A stretch of DNA of 64,000 nucleotides from Liolophura sinensis (lineage: Eukaryota > Mollusca > Polyplacophora > Chitonida > Chitonidae), in NCBI RefSeq assembly GCF_032854445.1, contig NC_088300.1, positions 43,932,984 to 43,996,983 of the forward strand, in the 5' to 3' direction. The translations under genes and the position numbers were made by a program. This document shows, piece after piece, positions 22,801-32,985 of this stretch (the first letter of the stretch is position 1; each line of letters begins with the position of its first letter). A model generated the notes under the pieces. That model made no database searches and was not told the origin of the DNA. It saw only the letters and a list, made by a program, of their open reading frames with translations.

Positions 22801-25800
22801 GCATTTACATTTGCTAGAGGCTGACAAAAGTCAGGACCACCTGGGACTAATATAACACATTGTTATATTTGTCCCAAGGACCACAAGACCAGTCTTGCTC
22901 AAGCAGTAAGATGGGCAACGAGCTAACAAACTGCTGTTATAAATGAGGACTTGATATTGCAATGGAGCCTTTTGGTTTGGGAGTATCAAACCAGGTTAGT
23001 TAATTACCAACACCACTCTGTGGACATTGATTTATATTAGGGAAAATGTAAGCTTGTGAACAGTGGTAAATTTTAAATCTGACACTTTTTTGGGTGGTTT
23101 CACCTCGTAACTCCAACAACTGCATTTGCTGAAATGAAAGTAACCCCATTCTGTAACTACACCTATGTATGTATACATTTATATTGTAGTATGGTCCAGA
23201 TGCCTGTGATAAGACATAGGGTTGTGTTAAAGAATGTAATATTTGTCTCTCGATATATCTTGGTGAAAAGTTCACAGTGTTTTAGAGTATGAGCACAGTT
23301 GTATATTTTGTAGATTTTTTGTTGGATGGACAGATTCTGGGCTTGCTACATGTAGGTGTATATATACATTGAGTTTAAGGGGCTTGTTTTTTAATTACCA
23401 GGAAACGCATCCTTGGGCTGGGAATTAGTAGATTCCCTTGCTCTTACTGTTCACGGGGAGGGGGCCTCCGTGGCCAAGGTGTTCAGCAGTGACCCAAGAG
23501 CCTCTCACCAATGAGGTCGCTGTGAATTAAAGTTCAGCTCATGCTGGCGTCCTCTATGGCTGTATATGGGAAGGTTTGTCAGCAACCTGCAGATGGTCGT
23601 GGGTTTCCTCCCACCATAATGCTGGCTGCTGTCGTATAAGTGTCATATTCTTGAGTACAGCGTTAATAACCATTCAAATAAATAAATGTTCACAGGGATT
23701 TGTGACAATTAATAAATGATTGATGGCTCTTTGTATGGCCTGTTGCACAGGCCAGCTGTGTACATTTTTGTTCATCATAAAATTTTCGAGGTAACTAGCC
23801 AGATGATTGTGGTTTCAGCCAAATAAATAAAGAAATTCTACATTCACTCAGTGGTAATTGATTTCAGATGACAAACCTGGTGCTGCCTGGAATGGTGAAC
23901 AGGAAGAAAGGGGTGATTATCAATCTGTCATCTATGTCAGCGATGAAACCTACGCCCATGCTGAGTATCTATTCAGCTGCCAAGGTCAGTCCTCTATAAA
24001 GGAATTTGTAATCATTTTTTCGGCTTAATGTCATTAGCAAGCCTTTGTTGTATCTGTAACTTGCAAATTGAAATAGTAAGGGTGTAAAGTTTGAGAATGT
24101 CTTTGTCCCATTTCATTTTTTATCTATGATGGCATGGATATCAACTGGAATCCCTCGCATCAGAAGGATATACACATCTATGTGTACATGCCATCTTTGC
24201 AGTCTTCATAAAAGTAATTATTGATGTATTATAGTATTGATTATTTACCTGTACATCTATATTTTACTTTGCCCTAGTGTAACCTCCATTGGCCCACAGT
24301 GCAGTATGTACTTGTGGGTGTACATGCATTAGCACAGGAAGGTAGATATACCCTCCGCACTTTCAAAAGTGAGGGGGCCAACATATTTTCTGCCCCGCCC
24401 CCAACTTTTCAACCTATTCATAAAAAAAACCCCAAAAAACAATACACCACAGTGAGGGTTCAGTGCTTTCCCTCATTGTTATGAATCAAATGTTTAATTG
24501 TTTCTTTTAACTTGTACAAGAAATGTTGACACACTAATGTTATTGGTCAGATATTTTAATCTGGAGAAAAGTGATCATTTTTTGTTGTTGTTGAGAATTA
24601 ATATCTGAAATTTTGTAATTTGTGAAATTGGACTCGGTATCTCAGCTTTCAGATGGAGTGAAAACCCTACCTTATTTATCCTATTTTGTGGCATAGGTAT
24701 CTTCAGCTAGGATACACTTCTCTCTACAACGCTAGTGTTTTATGAAGCCATGCCTGATTGATTGATTTCTATCACAAAAAAACAAAAAAACATCAAACTT
24801 ACGTGGGTTTATATCATAATGCTGGATAGGAATTCCGCCTCTCCACCATGCTAACTACAGGCATGGTTTATACTCTGGTCAGTGTACAGTTTACATTGTA
24901 TGGTTTATACTCTGGTCAGTGTACAGTTTACATTGTATGGTTTATACTCTGGTCGGTGTACAGTTTACATTGTATGGTTTATACTCTGGTCGGTGTACAG
25001 TTTACATTGTATGGTTTATACTCTGGTCGGTGTACAGTTTACATTGTATGGTTTATACTCTGGTCGGTGTACAGTTTACATTGCATGGTTTATACTCTGG
25101 TCAGTGTACAGTTTACATTGCATGGTTTATACTCTGGTCGGTGTACAGTTTACATTGCATGGTTTATACTCTGGTCGGTGTACAGTTTACATTGCATGGT
25201 TTATACTCTGGTCGGTGTACAGTTTTACATTGAACGGTTTATACTCTGGTCGGTGTACAGTTTACATTGAACGGTTTATTGCTCTGGTCGGTGTACAGTT
25301 TACATTGTACGGTTTATGCTCTGGTCGGTGTACAGTTTACATTGTACGGTTTATGCTCTGGTCGGTGTACAGTTTACATTGCACGGTTTATGCTCTGGTC
25401 GGTGTACAGTTTACATTGTACGGTTTATGCTCTGGTCGTTGTACAGTTTACATTGCACGGTTTATGCTCTGGTCGGTGTACAGTTTACATTGTACGGTTT
25501 ATACTCTGGTCGGTGTACAGTTTACATTGCACGGTTTATACTCTGGTCGGGTGTACAGTTTACATTGTACGGTTTATACTCTGGTCGGTGTACAGTTTAC
25601 ATTGTATGGTTTGTACTCTGGTCAGTGTACAGTTTACATTGTATGGTTTATACTCTGGTCAGTGTACAGTTTACATTGTATGGTTTATGCTCTGGTCAGT
25701 GTACAGTTTACATTGTATGGTTTATGCTCTGGTCGGTGTACAGTTTACATTGTACGGTTTATACTCTGGTCGGTGTACAGTTTACATTGCACGGTGTATA

Positions 25801-28800
25801 CTCTGGTCGGTGTACAGTTTACATTGTACGGTTTATACTCTGGTCGGTGTACAGTTTACATTGCACGGTTTATGCTCTGGTCGGTGTACAGTTTACATTG
25901 TACGGTTTATACTCTGGTCGGTGTACAGTTTACATTGTATGGTTTATGCTCTGGTCGGTGTACAGTTTACATTGTATGGTTTATACTCTGGTCGGTGTAC
26001 AGTTTACATTGTATGGTTTATGCTCTGGTCGGTGTACAGTTTACATTGTATGGTTTATACTCTGGTCGGTGTACAGTTTACATTGTATGGTTTATACTCT
26101 GGTCGGTGTACAGTTTTACATTGTATGGTTTATACTCTGGTCGGTGTACAGTTTACATTGTATGGTTTATACTCTGGTCGGTGTACAGTTTACATTGTAT
26201 GGTTTATACTCTGGTCGGTGTACAGTTTACATTGCATGGTTTATACTCTGGTCGGTGTACAGTTTACATTGCATGGTTTATGCTCTGGTCGGTGTACAGT
26301 TTACATTGGATGGTTTATGCTCTGGTCGGTGTACAGTTTACATTGCATGGTTTTATGCTCTGGTCGGTGTACAGTTTACATTGAACGGTTTATGCTCTGG
26401 TCGGTGTACAGTTTACATTGTACGGTTTATGCTCTGGTCGGTGTACAGTTTACATTGCACGGTTTATGCTCTGGTCGGTGTACAGTTTACATTGTACGGT
26501 TTATGCTCTGGTCGTTGTACAGTTTACATTGCACGGTTTATGCTCTGGTCGGTGTACAGTTTACATTGTACGGTTTATACTCTGGTCGGTGTACAGTTTA
26601 CATTGCACGGTTTATACTCTGGTCGGTGTACAGTTTACATTGTACGGTTTATACTCTGGTCGGTGTACAGTTTTACATTGTACGGTTTATACTCTGGTCG
26701 GTGTACAGTTTACATTGTACGGTTTATACTCTGGTCGGTGTACAGTTTACATTGTACGGTTTATACTCTGGTCGGTGTACAGTTTACATTGTACGGTTTA
26801 TACTCTGGTCGGTGTACAGTTTACATTGTACGGTTTATACTCTGGTCGGTGTACAGTTTACATTGTACGGTTTATACTCTGGTCGGTGTACAGTTTACAT
26901 TGTACGGTTTATACTCTGGTCGGTGTACGAGTTTACATTGTACGGTTTATACTCTGGTCGGTGTACAGTTTACATTGCATGGTTTATACTCTGGTCGGTG
27001 TACAGTTTACATTGTACGGTTTATACTCTGGTCGGTGTACAGTTTACATTGTACGGTTTATACTCTGGTCGGTGTACAGTTTAACATTGTACGGTTTATA
27101 CTCTGGTCGGTGTACAGTTTACATTGCATGGTTTATACTCTGGTCGGTGTACAGTTTACATTGTACGGTTTATACTCTGGTCGGTGTACAGTTTACATTG
27201 TACGGTTTATACTCTGGTTGGTGTACAGTTTACATTGTATGGTTTATACTCTGGTCGGTGTACAGTTTACATTGTACGGTTTATACTCTGGTCGGTGTAC
27301 AGTTTACATTGTACGGTTTATACTCTGGTCAGTGTACAGTTTACATTGTATGGTTTATACTCTGATAATTGTACAGTTTACATTGTACGGTTTATGCTCT
27401 GGTCAGTGTACAGTTTACATTTGTACGGTTTATGCTCTGGTCAGTGTACAGTTTACATTGTGTGATCTATGCTCTGGTCAGTGTACCGTTTACATTGTAT
27501 GGTTTATACTCTGGTCATTGTACAGTTTACATTGTATGGTTTATACTCTGGTCAGTGTACAGTTTACATTGTATGGTTTATACTCTGGTCAGTGTACAGT
27601 TTACATTGTATGGTTTATGCTCTGGTCAGTGTACAGTTTACATTGTATGGTTTATACTCTGGTCAGTGTAGAGTTTACGTTTTATGGTTTATACTCTGGT
27701 CATTGTACACTTTACTTTGTATGGTTTATGCTGTGGTCAGTGTACAGTTTACATTGTATGGTTTATACTCTGGTCAGTGTACAGTTTACGTTGTATTGTT
27801 TATTCTCTGGTCATTGTATGGTTTATGTGCTGGTCAGTGTACAGTTTACAATGTTCAGTTAATGCCCATACATAATTTGAATAAATATTTTACAGTGTAC
27901 ATACATGCAAAGTGTGGAAGTGATCTAATAACTAAATTTGTGGAAAATGTGCAGTATACTTAATCACAAACTGAAGAATGGATGAATATTTTTTTTATCA
28001 TAAAACAGATTTTAAACATGTTTATGGGTATATACATGTGGAATCCAAGAGCTTCCGGATCCTTGGTGGCCACAGGTCCCGTGCCTCTGACATTGGTTGG
28101 GCTTAATCAGTGCCACCCCCATCCTCCAATTTCCATTTGCCTTCTCTGATGTACACATGTACGTTACTCTTCATTCCAAGAGCCAAAATATGGTACTTTA
28201 GAATATTTCACTTATACAGCAGTGGCCAGGATTATGGTGGGAGGAAACCGGACAGAGCCCAGGGGATTTATACGTGAAAAAATTCAAGTTCAAATTATTT
28301 ATCTGCTGTCATATAAGAGAAATATTCTTGAGTACCTTGTAAATCCTCAATCCAATATAAATCAAATTATTTATGTTTCAGGCATATGCAGACTTCTACT
28401 CAGCTTGTGTTCATGAGGAGTATAAGTCTAAAGGTGTCATTGTACAGGTGAGTATGTCACTTGGATTCTGTGCCTTGTAATGTCACGTGGGTTATGTGAC
28501 ATGTGTAATGATTATTGACTTGAAATTGATATGAGTCAAGTTATTCTGCAAAGCTCCTCAAGGACAGTATTCAGAATGTGGTTTTGTTCATTTATTTATT
28601 TATTTATTTATTTATTGGTGTTGTTCACCGTACTCAAGAATATTTCACTTATATGATGGTGGCCAGCATTATGGTGGGAGGAAACTGGACAGAGCCTGGG
28701 GAAAACCCACGACCATCCGCAGGCTGCTGGCAGACATTTCCACAGACTGGTTTTGTTTATAATAATAATAATAATGATAAATATTCTGGGATGTTTTCCA

Positions 28801-31800
28801 ATGTGAAATGGGCAAGCCTGTCATTGTGATTATTGTTTTAAATGTACAAGAAAAGGTTCAGTATGTTTATAAAGAGGTAGTAGATTATCATATATATTGT
28901 GTTGTGATCTCTTCTCATTCCAGAGTGTCTTGCCTGGATTTGTTGCAACAAACATGTCTGGTATAAAGAAAACCTCTCTGCAGGTGCCGTCTCCAACCAC
29001 CTTTGTGCGCTCTGCCTTGGCTACAGTTGGGGTACAAAACAGGACCAATGGCTACTGGGTACATGATCTTCTGGTAAGCACTGGGCATGAACTACTCAAC
29101 TCTTTTTCTGGTACACATCATGAGAGGTTTCGTCGTAGAAACTCTCAGCACACTGATGTCATCGTTACACAGTCAGGACACTGTCGCCTCTGTTAAACAC
29201 CGTCAGCCTGAAGTCACAGGTAGACTCTGTCAGCTTGATGCCCCTGGTTCACACTGTTAGCTTGATGTCAGTGGTAGACATTGTCAGCTTGATGCCACTA
29301 GTTCTCACTGTCAGCTTGATGCCACTAGTTCTCACTGTCAGCTTGATGTCACTGGTTGACACTGTCAAAATGTTGTCTCTGCTAGACTGTCCGATGGATG
29401 TCACTGACAGTGTGAGCACGATGCCAGTGCTAGACACTGTCAGCGTGATTTCACTGGATGACACTGTCAGCTTGATGTCACTGCTAGACACTGTCAGTGT
29501 GATTTCACTGGAAGACACTGTCAGCTTGATGTCACTAGTAGACACTTACAGCGTGATGTCACTGGTTGTCACTCATCTTGATGTCACTGGTTGTCACTGT
29601 CATCTTGATGATCTGGTAGATTGTCGGCATAATTTCACTGGTAGGCACTGTCAGCTTGATATCACTGGTTGTCAATTTGATGTCCCTGGTAGACACTTTC
29701 AGCTTGATGTCACTAGTAGACACTGTCAGGTTGATGTTAGTGGTAGATACTGTCAGCTTCATGTCACTACTAGACATTATCAGCTTCATGCGACTGGTAG
29801 ACACTGTTAGCTTAATATCACTGCTAGACACCGCCAGTTTGATGTCTGGTAGACAGTCATCTTGATATCACTGGTTGACACAATCAGCTTGATGTTACTA
29901 CTAGACATTAACAGCTTGATGTCACTGGTAGACTCTGTCAGCTTGATGTCACTACTAGACACTGTCAACTTCATGTCACTGGTAGACAATGTCAGCTTGA
30001 TGTCACTACTAGATATTGTTAGCATGATGTCACTACTAGACATTGCCAGCTTGATATCACTTGTTGTCACTGTCAGCTTGATGTCACTGGTCATCTTGAT
30101 GTCACTGTCAGCATGATGTCACTACTAGATATTGTCAGGTTGATGTCACTAGTAGACACTATCAGCTTGATGTCACTGGTAGACACTGTCAGCCTGATTT
30201 CACTGGTTGTCACTGTCGGCTTGATGTCACTGGGTGTCATCGTCACCTTGATGTCACTGGTAGATTGTCAGCATGATGTAACTACTAGACATTGTCAGTT
30301 TGATGTCATTGATAGACACTGTCAACCTGATGTCTTTGATAGACACTATCAGCTTGATGTCACTACAAGACATTGTCAGCTTGATGTCACTGATAGACAT
30401 TGTCAGCTTGATATCACTGGTCGACATTGTCAGCTTGATGTCAATGGGACACATTGTCACCTTGATGTAACTGCTGGACATTATCAGCTTAATGTCACTG
30501 GTTCACATGTCAGTTTGATGTCACTGGCTCATGTGTGGCTCATCAGTCAGTCTGTCTGTCTGTGTGCTTTGGTGAACATGAGCATTGTACCAGAGTGTGT
30601 GGATCATCAGTCAATCTGTCTGTGTGCTTTGGTGAACATGAGCATTGTACCAGAGTGTGTGGATCATCAGTCAATCTGTCTGTCTGTGTGCTTTGGTGAA
30701 CATGAGCATTGTACCAGAGTGTGTGAATCATCAGTCAGTCTGTCTGTCTGTGTGCTTTGGTGAACATGAGCATTGTACCAGAGTGTGTGGATCATCAGTC
30801 AGTCTGTCTGTCTGTGTGCTTTGGTGAACATGAGCATTGTACCAGAGTGTGTGGCTCATCAGTCAGTCTGTCTGTCTGTCTGTGTGCTTTGGTGAACATG
30901 AGCATTGTACCAGAATGTGTGAATCATCAATCAATCTGTCTGTCTGTGTGCTTTGGTGAACATGAGCATTGTACCAGAGTGTGTGGATCATCAGTCAATC
31001 TGTCTGTCTGTGTGCTTTGGTGAACATGAGCATTGTACCAGAGTGTGTGAATTATCAGTCAGTCTGTCTGTCTGTGTGCTTTGGTGAACATGAGCATTGT
31101 ACCAGAGTGTGTGGATCATCAGTCAGTCTGTCTGTCTGTGTGCTTTGGTGAACATGAGCATTGTACCAGAGTGTGTGAATTATCAGTCAGTCTGTCTGTC
31201 TGTGTGCTTTGGTGAACATGAGCATTGTACCAGAGTGTGTGGATCATCAGTCAGTCTGTCTGTCTGTGTGCTTTGGTGAACATAAGCATTGTACCAGAGT
31301 GTGTGGATCATCAGTCCATCTGTCTGTCTGTGTGCTTTGGTGAACATGAGCATTGTACCAGAGTGTGTGGATCATCAGTCAATCTGTCTGTCTGTGTGCT
31401 TTGGTGAACATGAGCATTGTACCAGAGTGTGTGGATCATCAGTCCATCTGTCTGTGTGCTTTGGTGAACATGAGCATTGTACCAGAGTGTGTGAATCATC
31501 AGTCCATCTGTCTACTAAACTTCTAACCAAACACTAAAATGAACATAAGAAAATGTATTCAGGGAGATGAGAATGGTTTAGGCGGAGACGGTATGCTACA
31601 GTCTGACATAATTTGTGATAAGGTCGTTGAATATTACATGGCTTGTAAATCAACTGATTTTACTTCTGTGGTGGTCTGTAAATAATACAGACGTGCCCCA
31701 CAACTGTGTGAAATGGTCCTTCGGTTACACGTGTCTAAATCGTGTTGTCTGTGTTATCATATGGTCACTTCATGGAGTGAATGGGTAAAGGCTAAAGGCA

Positions 31801-32348
31801 CAGATTTGGCCGCGCGATCTAATAGCAACGTGTTTGTTTGGAAAAAAAATTCTCCAGATCAGCTGGCAGCCTCAAATCACTCCAGCCATTTGTGTGGTAT
31901 TGTTACTTTGTTCTACATATTATTCAGTGAAATCTCAGTGAAATAGTAAAGTATGATACTTCGGAGAAAGCTTGATTACCCTGCTTTCCATTGAGATATG
32001 TTTTGGCCAGGTGCTGTCTTGTCCTTTAATAAACATGAACATTGGTTTGTACAGAGTTGAATTTAGTCAAGCAATGTAGAGTTTTAAACCATACAAAAGT
32101 TGAAATATTAAAAGTTTCATATTACTTGCTAGCAATAAATATCAGTTGTCACCTTATATGTTTTTCAAACATATAAGAATGGCCATGTGCTATATGTTTT
32201 CTAACTCCTGAGTGTTGAACCTTGACAGGGTAAGCTGATCTACGAAGTGATGCCAACCTGGCTGTTTAACAGCATGGTCATGTCTACAATGGCTAAACAC
32301 CGAGCTAAATTTCTGAGGAAACAGCAGCAGCAGTCCAAAACGGATTAA
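16811..32348 (+). CDS. HSD17B12: HSD17B12-type short-chain dehydrogenase, complete
   Basis: Ten exons: 16811-17021, 18761-18807, 19290-19365, 21047-21157, 21462-21526, 21966-22010, 23868-23984, 28382-28447, 28924-29073 and 32229-32348. All borders are GT/AG and phases agree, giving 335 residues (human HSD17B12 is 312). An N-terminal hydrophobic segment (about 22-41) should anchor it in the ER. The Rossmann fold follows: cofactor motif TGATDGIG (73-80), NNVG (150-153), and a full catalytic tetrad N179, S207, Y220 and K224 (IYSAAK). The C-terminal part keeps family blocks (HEEYKSKG, TNGYWVH). The family reduces 3-ketoacyl-CoA in very-long-chain fatty acid elongation, or steroid C17 ketones. The paralogue HSDL1 has Phe at the catalytic Tyr; Tyr is kept here. 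The ATG has good context (CCGCATGG). The tail lacks a clear KKxx signal. The exact substrate is unknown. Confidence 0.92.
17391..17734. mobile_element. MITE with long inverted ends (HSD intron 1)
   Basis: The ends are inverted copies: GGTAACTCTTATCGAGCAA at 17391-17409 is perfectly repeated on the minus strand at 17734-17716. A second inner inverted block follows (AAACAGTCTCAAATGTGTC near 17435 against AACAGCCCCAAATGTGTC on the minus strand near 17680). The 344-bp size, lack of coding capacity and long inverted ends fit a non-autonomous DNA transposon. No clear target-site duplication was found. Confidence 0.7.
18941..19022 (-). mobile_element. SINE family 1 fragment (HSD intron 2)
   Basis: Diverged minus-strand remnant of the 3' end: TTTATTTATATG, then CTCGTGAATGTTTCACTTAT and GACGGCCGTCAT, corresponding to the ATGGCGGCC-TATAAGTGAAATATTC body of complete copies. 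Confidence 0.6.
19655..20351. mobile_element. Non-autonomous hAT-like element (HSD intron 3)
   Basis: Terminal inverted repeats start CAGGGTTCACAC at the left end and CAGGGTTCGCAC (minus strand) at the right end, 11 of 12 identical, and both sub-terminal regions are built from short AAGTACTTGAA / AAGTCCTTGAA direct and inverted motifs. CAGGG termini and such sub-terminal repeats are typical of hAT transposons. The 697-bp length without an open frame makes it a MITE-like derivative. An 8-bp target duplication is not evident. Confidence 0.65.
20868..20960 (-). mobile_element. SINE family 1 fragment (HSD intron 3)
   Basis: Minus-strand remnant: TTTACGCCATACTGAAGAAT, ATTTCACTTATACA, then CCAGCTTTATGGTGAGAGGAAACC. 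It keeps the 3' body but not the tRNA head. Confidence 0.75.
22495..23115. mobile_element. Relative of the intron 1 MITE (HSD intron 6)
   Basis: Blocks shared with 17391-17734 are GCAAGAGTTAC, ACAGCCCCAAATGCATCAGA, TTCACAAGCGCATTTAAAAT, and CCTTTTGGTTTGG followed by CAGGTTAGTTAATTA. Some are in inverted order relative to the first copy, so this is a larger or rearranged family member. Boundaries are approximate. Confidence 0.5.
23462..23688 (+). mobile_element. SINE family 1, near full length (HSD intron 6)
   Basis: Head GGCCTCCGTGGCC, then GCCTCTCACCAATGAGGTCG, a decayed box B (GTGAATTAAAGTTCAGCTC), the body AACCTGCAGATGGTCGTGGG, CCACCATAATGCTGGCTGCT, the conserved TATAAGTGTCATATTCTTGA and the AAATAAATAAA tail. 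Part of the head (the GTTAGCGCGCTAGCGC section) is replaced by diverged sequence. Confidence 0.85.
24861..27862. repeat. 37-bp minisatellite, about 81 units (HSD intron 7)
   Basis: The unit starts GTATGGTTTATACTCTGGTC and continues GGTGTACAGTTTACATT. It is repeated head to tail for 3.0 kb with few indels. Variable sites are GTAT/GTAC/GCAT/GCAC, TATACT/TATGCT, and GTCGGTG/GTCAGTG/GTCATTG. Units at the 3' end (after about 27,350) are more diverged than central ones. Because 37 is one more than a multiple of three and the unit has no forward stop in any frame, all three plus frames stay open; the resulting 500-850 residue frames are artefacts. The array is intronic, between the YSAAK exon and the next. 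Confidence 0.97.
28192..28366. mobile_element. Two SINE family 1 fragments, opposed
   Basis: The first is minus strand (28192-28270: AGAATATTTCACTTATACAG, GGCCAGGATTATGGTGGGAG). The second is plus strand (28303-28366: GCTGTCATATAAGAGAAATA then TTCTTGAGTACC). They sit directly before exon 8 of the HSD17B12-like gene (acceptor at 28381). Confidence 0.6.
28590..28742 (-). mobile_element. SINE family 1 (HSD intron 8)
   Basis: Minus-strand copy with an expanded TTTA-type tail (28591-28615), the conserved CGTACTCAAGAATATTTCAC, GGTGGCCAGCATTATGGTGG and AACCCACGACCATCCGCAGG. It is truncated before the tRNA-like head. Confidence 0.85.
29207..30530. repeat. 27-bp minisatellite, about 48 units (HSD intron 9)
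   Basis: The unit is GTCAGCTTGATGTCACTGGT plus AGACACT, with many substitutions (ACTACTAGA, ATTTCACTGG, GGTTGTCACT) and some shortened units. Since 27 is a multiple of three, one frame per strand reads as a nine-residue repeat (VSLMSLVDT forward, TSDIKLTVS reverse). It starts about 130 bases after the exon 9 donor and is intronic, not coding. Confidence 0.95.
30536..31510. repeat. 64-bp minisatellite, 15 units (HSD intron 9)
   Basis: The unit contains TCATCAGTCAATCTGTCTGT, TGTGCTTTGGTGAACATGAG and CATTGTACCAGAGTGTGTGG. Fifteen copies of GAGCATTGTACCAG (one as AAGCATTGTACCAG) were counted. Unit length varies between 60, 64 and 68 through gain or loss of TCTG. It starts immediately after the 27-bp array ends. 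Units are nearly identical, so the array is young or actively homogenised. Confidence 0.96.
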
Positions 32349-32370
32349 CAAGGATCAAAGCCACTTTGAA

Positions 32371-32376
32371 AATAAA
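32371..32376 (+). promoter_or_regulatory. Candidate poly(A) signal, HSD17B12-like gene
   Basis: AATAAA 23 bases after the stop codon. It would give a very short 3'UTR; a later site cannot be excluded. Confidence 0.45.
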
Positions 32377-32751
32377 ACTATGGACAAATCTAAATTTTTG
32401 TGAATTGTTCACGGTAATATCAAGTTGTATGATCAGTGCCCGTGGTGATCATGTCGTATTGATGTAACGTTTTTATTTTTAAGTCGTTAAATGTTTTTCT
32501 CTTTTATAATATCTCAATTTATAATAATTTCACCTGACTGTAAATATTGACTGTTACCTTATACATGGTATGTCCATCTTACAATACAGATCGTTGTGGT
32601 TATTCTCAGAGGGTTATGGAAAGGACAGTGCAGAATTTCCAGATATGCAATTTTTTATTCTGAAGGTTTTTGATGTGTCCAAAATAGATGGGAATTCTCC
32701 TTTTGTTAACTTACAGTCCTTAAAAGAAAGCATGTTAATAATAAAAAAAAC

Positions 32752-32985
32752 GGGGCCGAGGCTCTTAGCATGCACGTTTTGCACAGTAACCTAGGAGCCT
32801 CGCACCAATGCGGTCCCTGAGAGTTCAAATCCAGCTCATGCCGTACATGAGAAGGCCTGACAGCAACGTGTGGATGGTCGTGGGCTTCCCCCAGGCTCTG
32901 CCCGGTTTCCCCCCACCATAATGCTGGCAGCCACCGTATAATTGAAATGTTATTGTGCACAACATAAAACACCGATAAATAATAA
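32752..32985 (+). mobile_element. SINE family 1, diverged
   Basis: Head GGGGCCGAGGCTCTTAGCA, GAGCCTCGCACCAATGCGGT, box B-like GAGAGTTCAAATCC, body GTGGATGGTCGTGGG, CTCTGCCCGGTTTCC and CACCATAATGCTGGCAGCC. The tail (ACACCGATAAATAAT) is eroded. Confidence 0.85.

Noticed and set aside
24848-27963. Very long open frames (up to 848 residues) as a repeat-protein gene
   Set aside because: They are a by-product of a stop-free 37-bp unit in all three frames, lie inside an intron with good exons on both sides, and have no start, domain or composition of a known protein.
28578-28829. Short open frames with peptides like GVLRRTQEYFTYT (also near 16.5, 53.3, 55.8, 60.6 and 61.4 kb)
   Set aside because: They are SINE body sequence read in either strand and differ in frame and ends between copies.
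29207-31510. CRISPR-like or coding interpretation of the 27-bp and 64-bp arrays
   Set aside because: The units are directly tandem with no unique spacers, the genome is eukaryotic, and the nine-residue peptide repeat merely follows from a unit length divisible by three.
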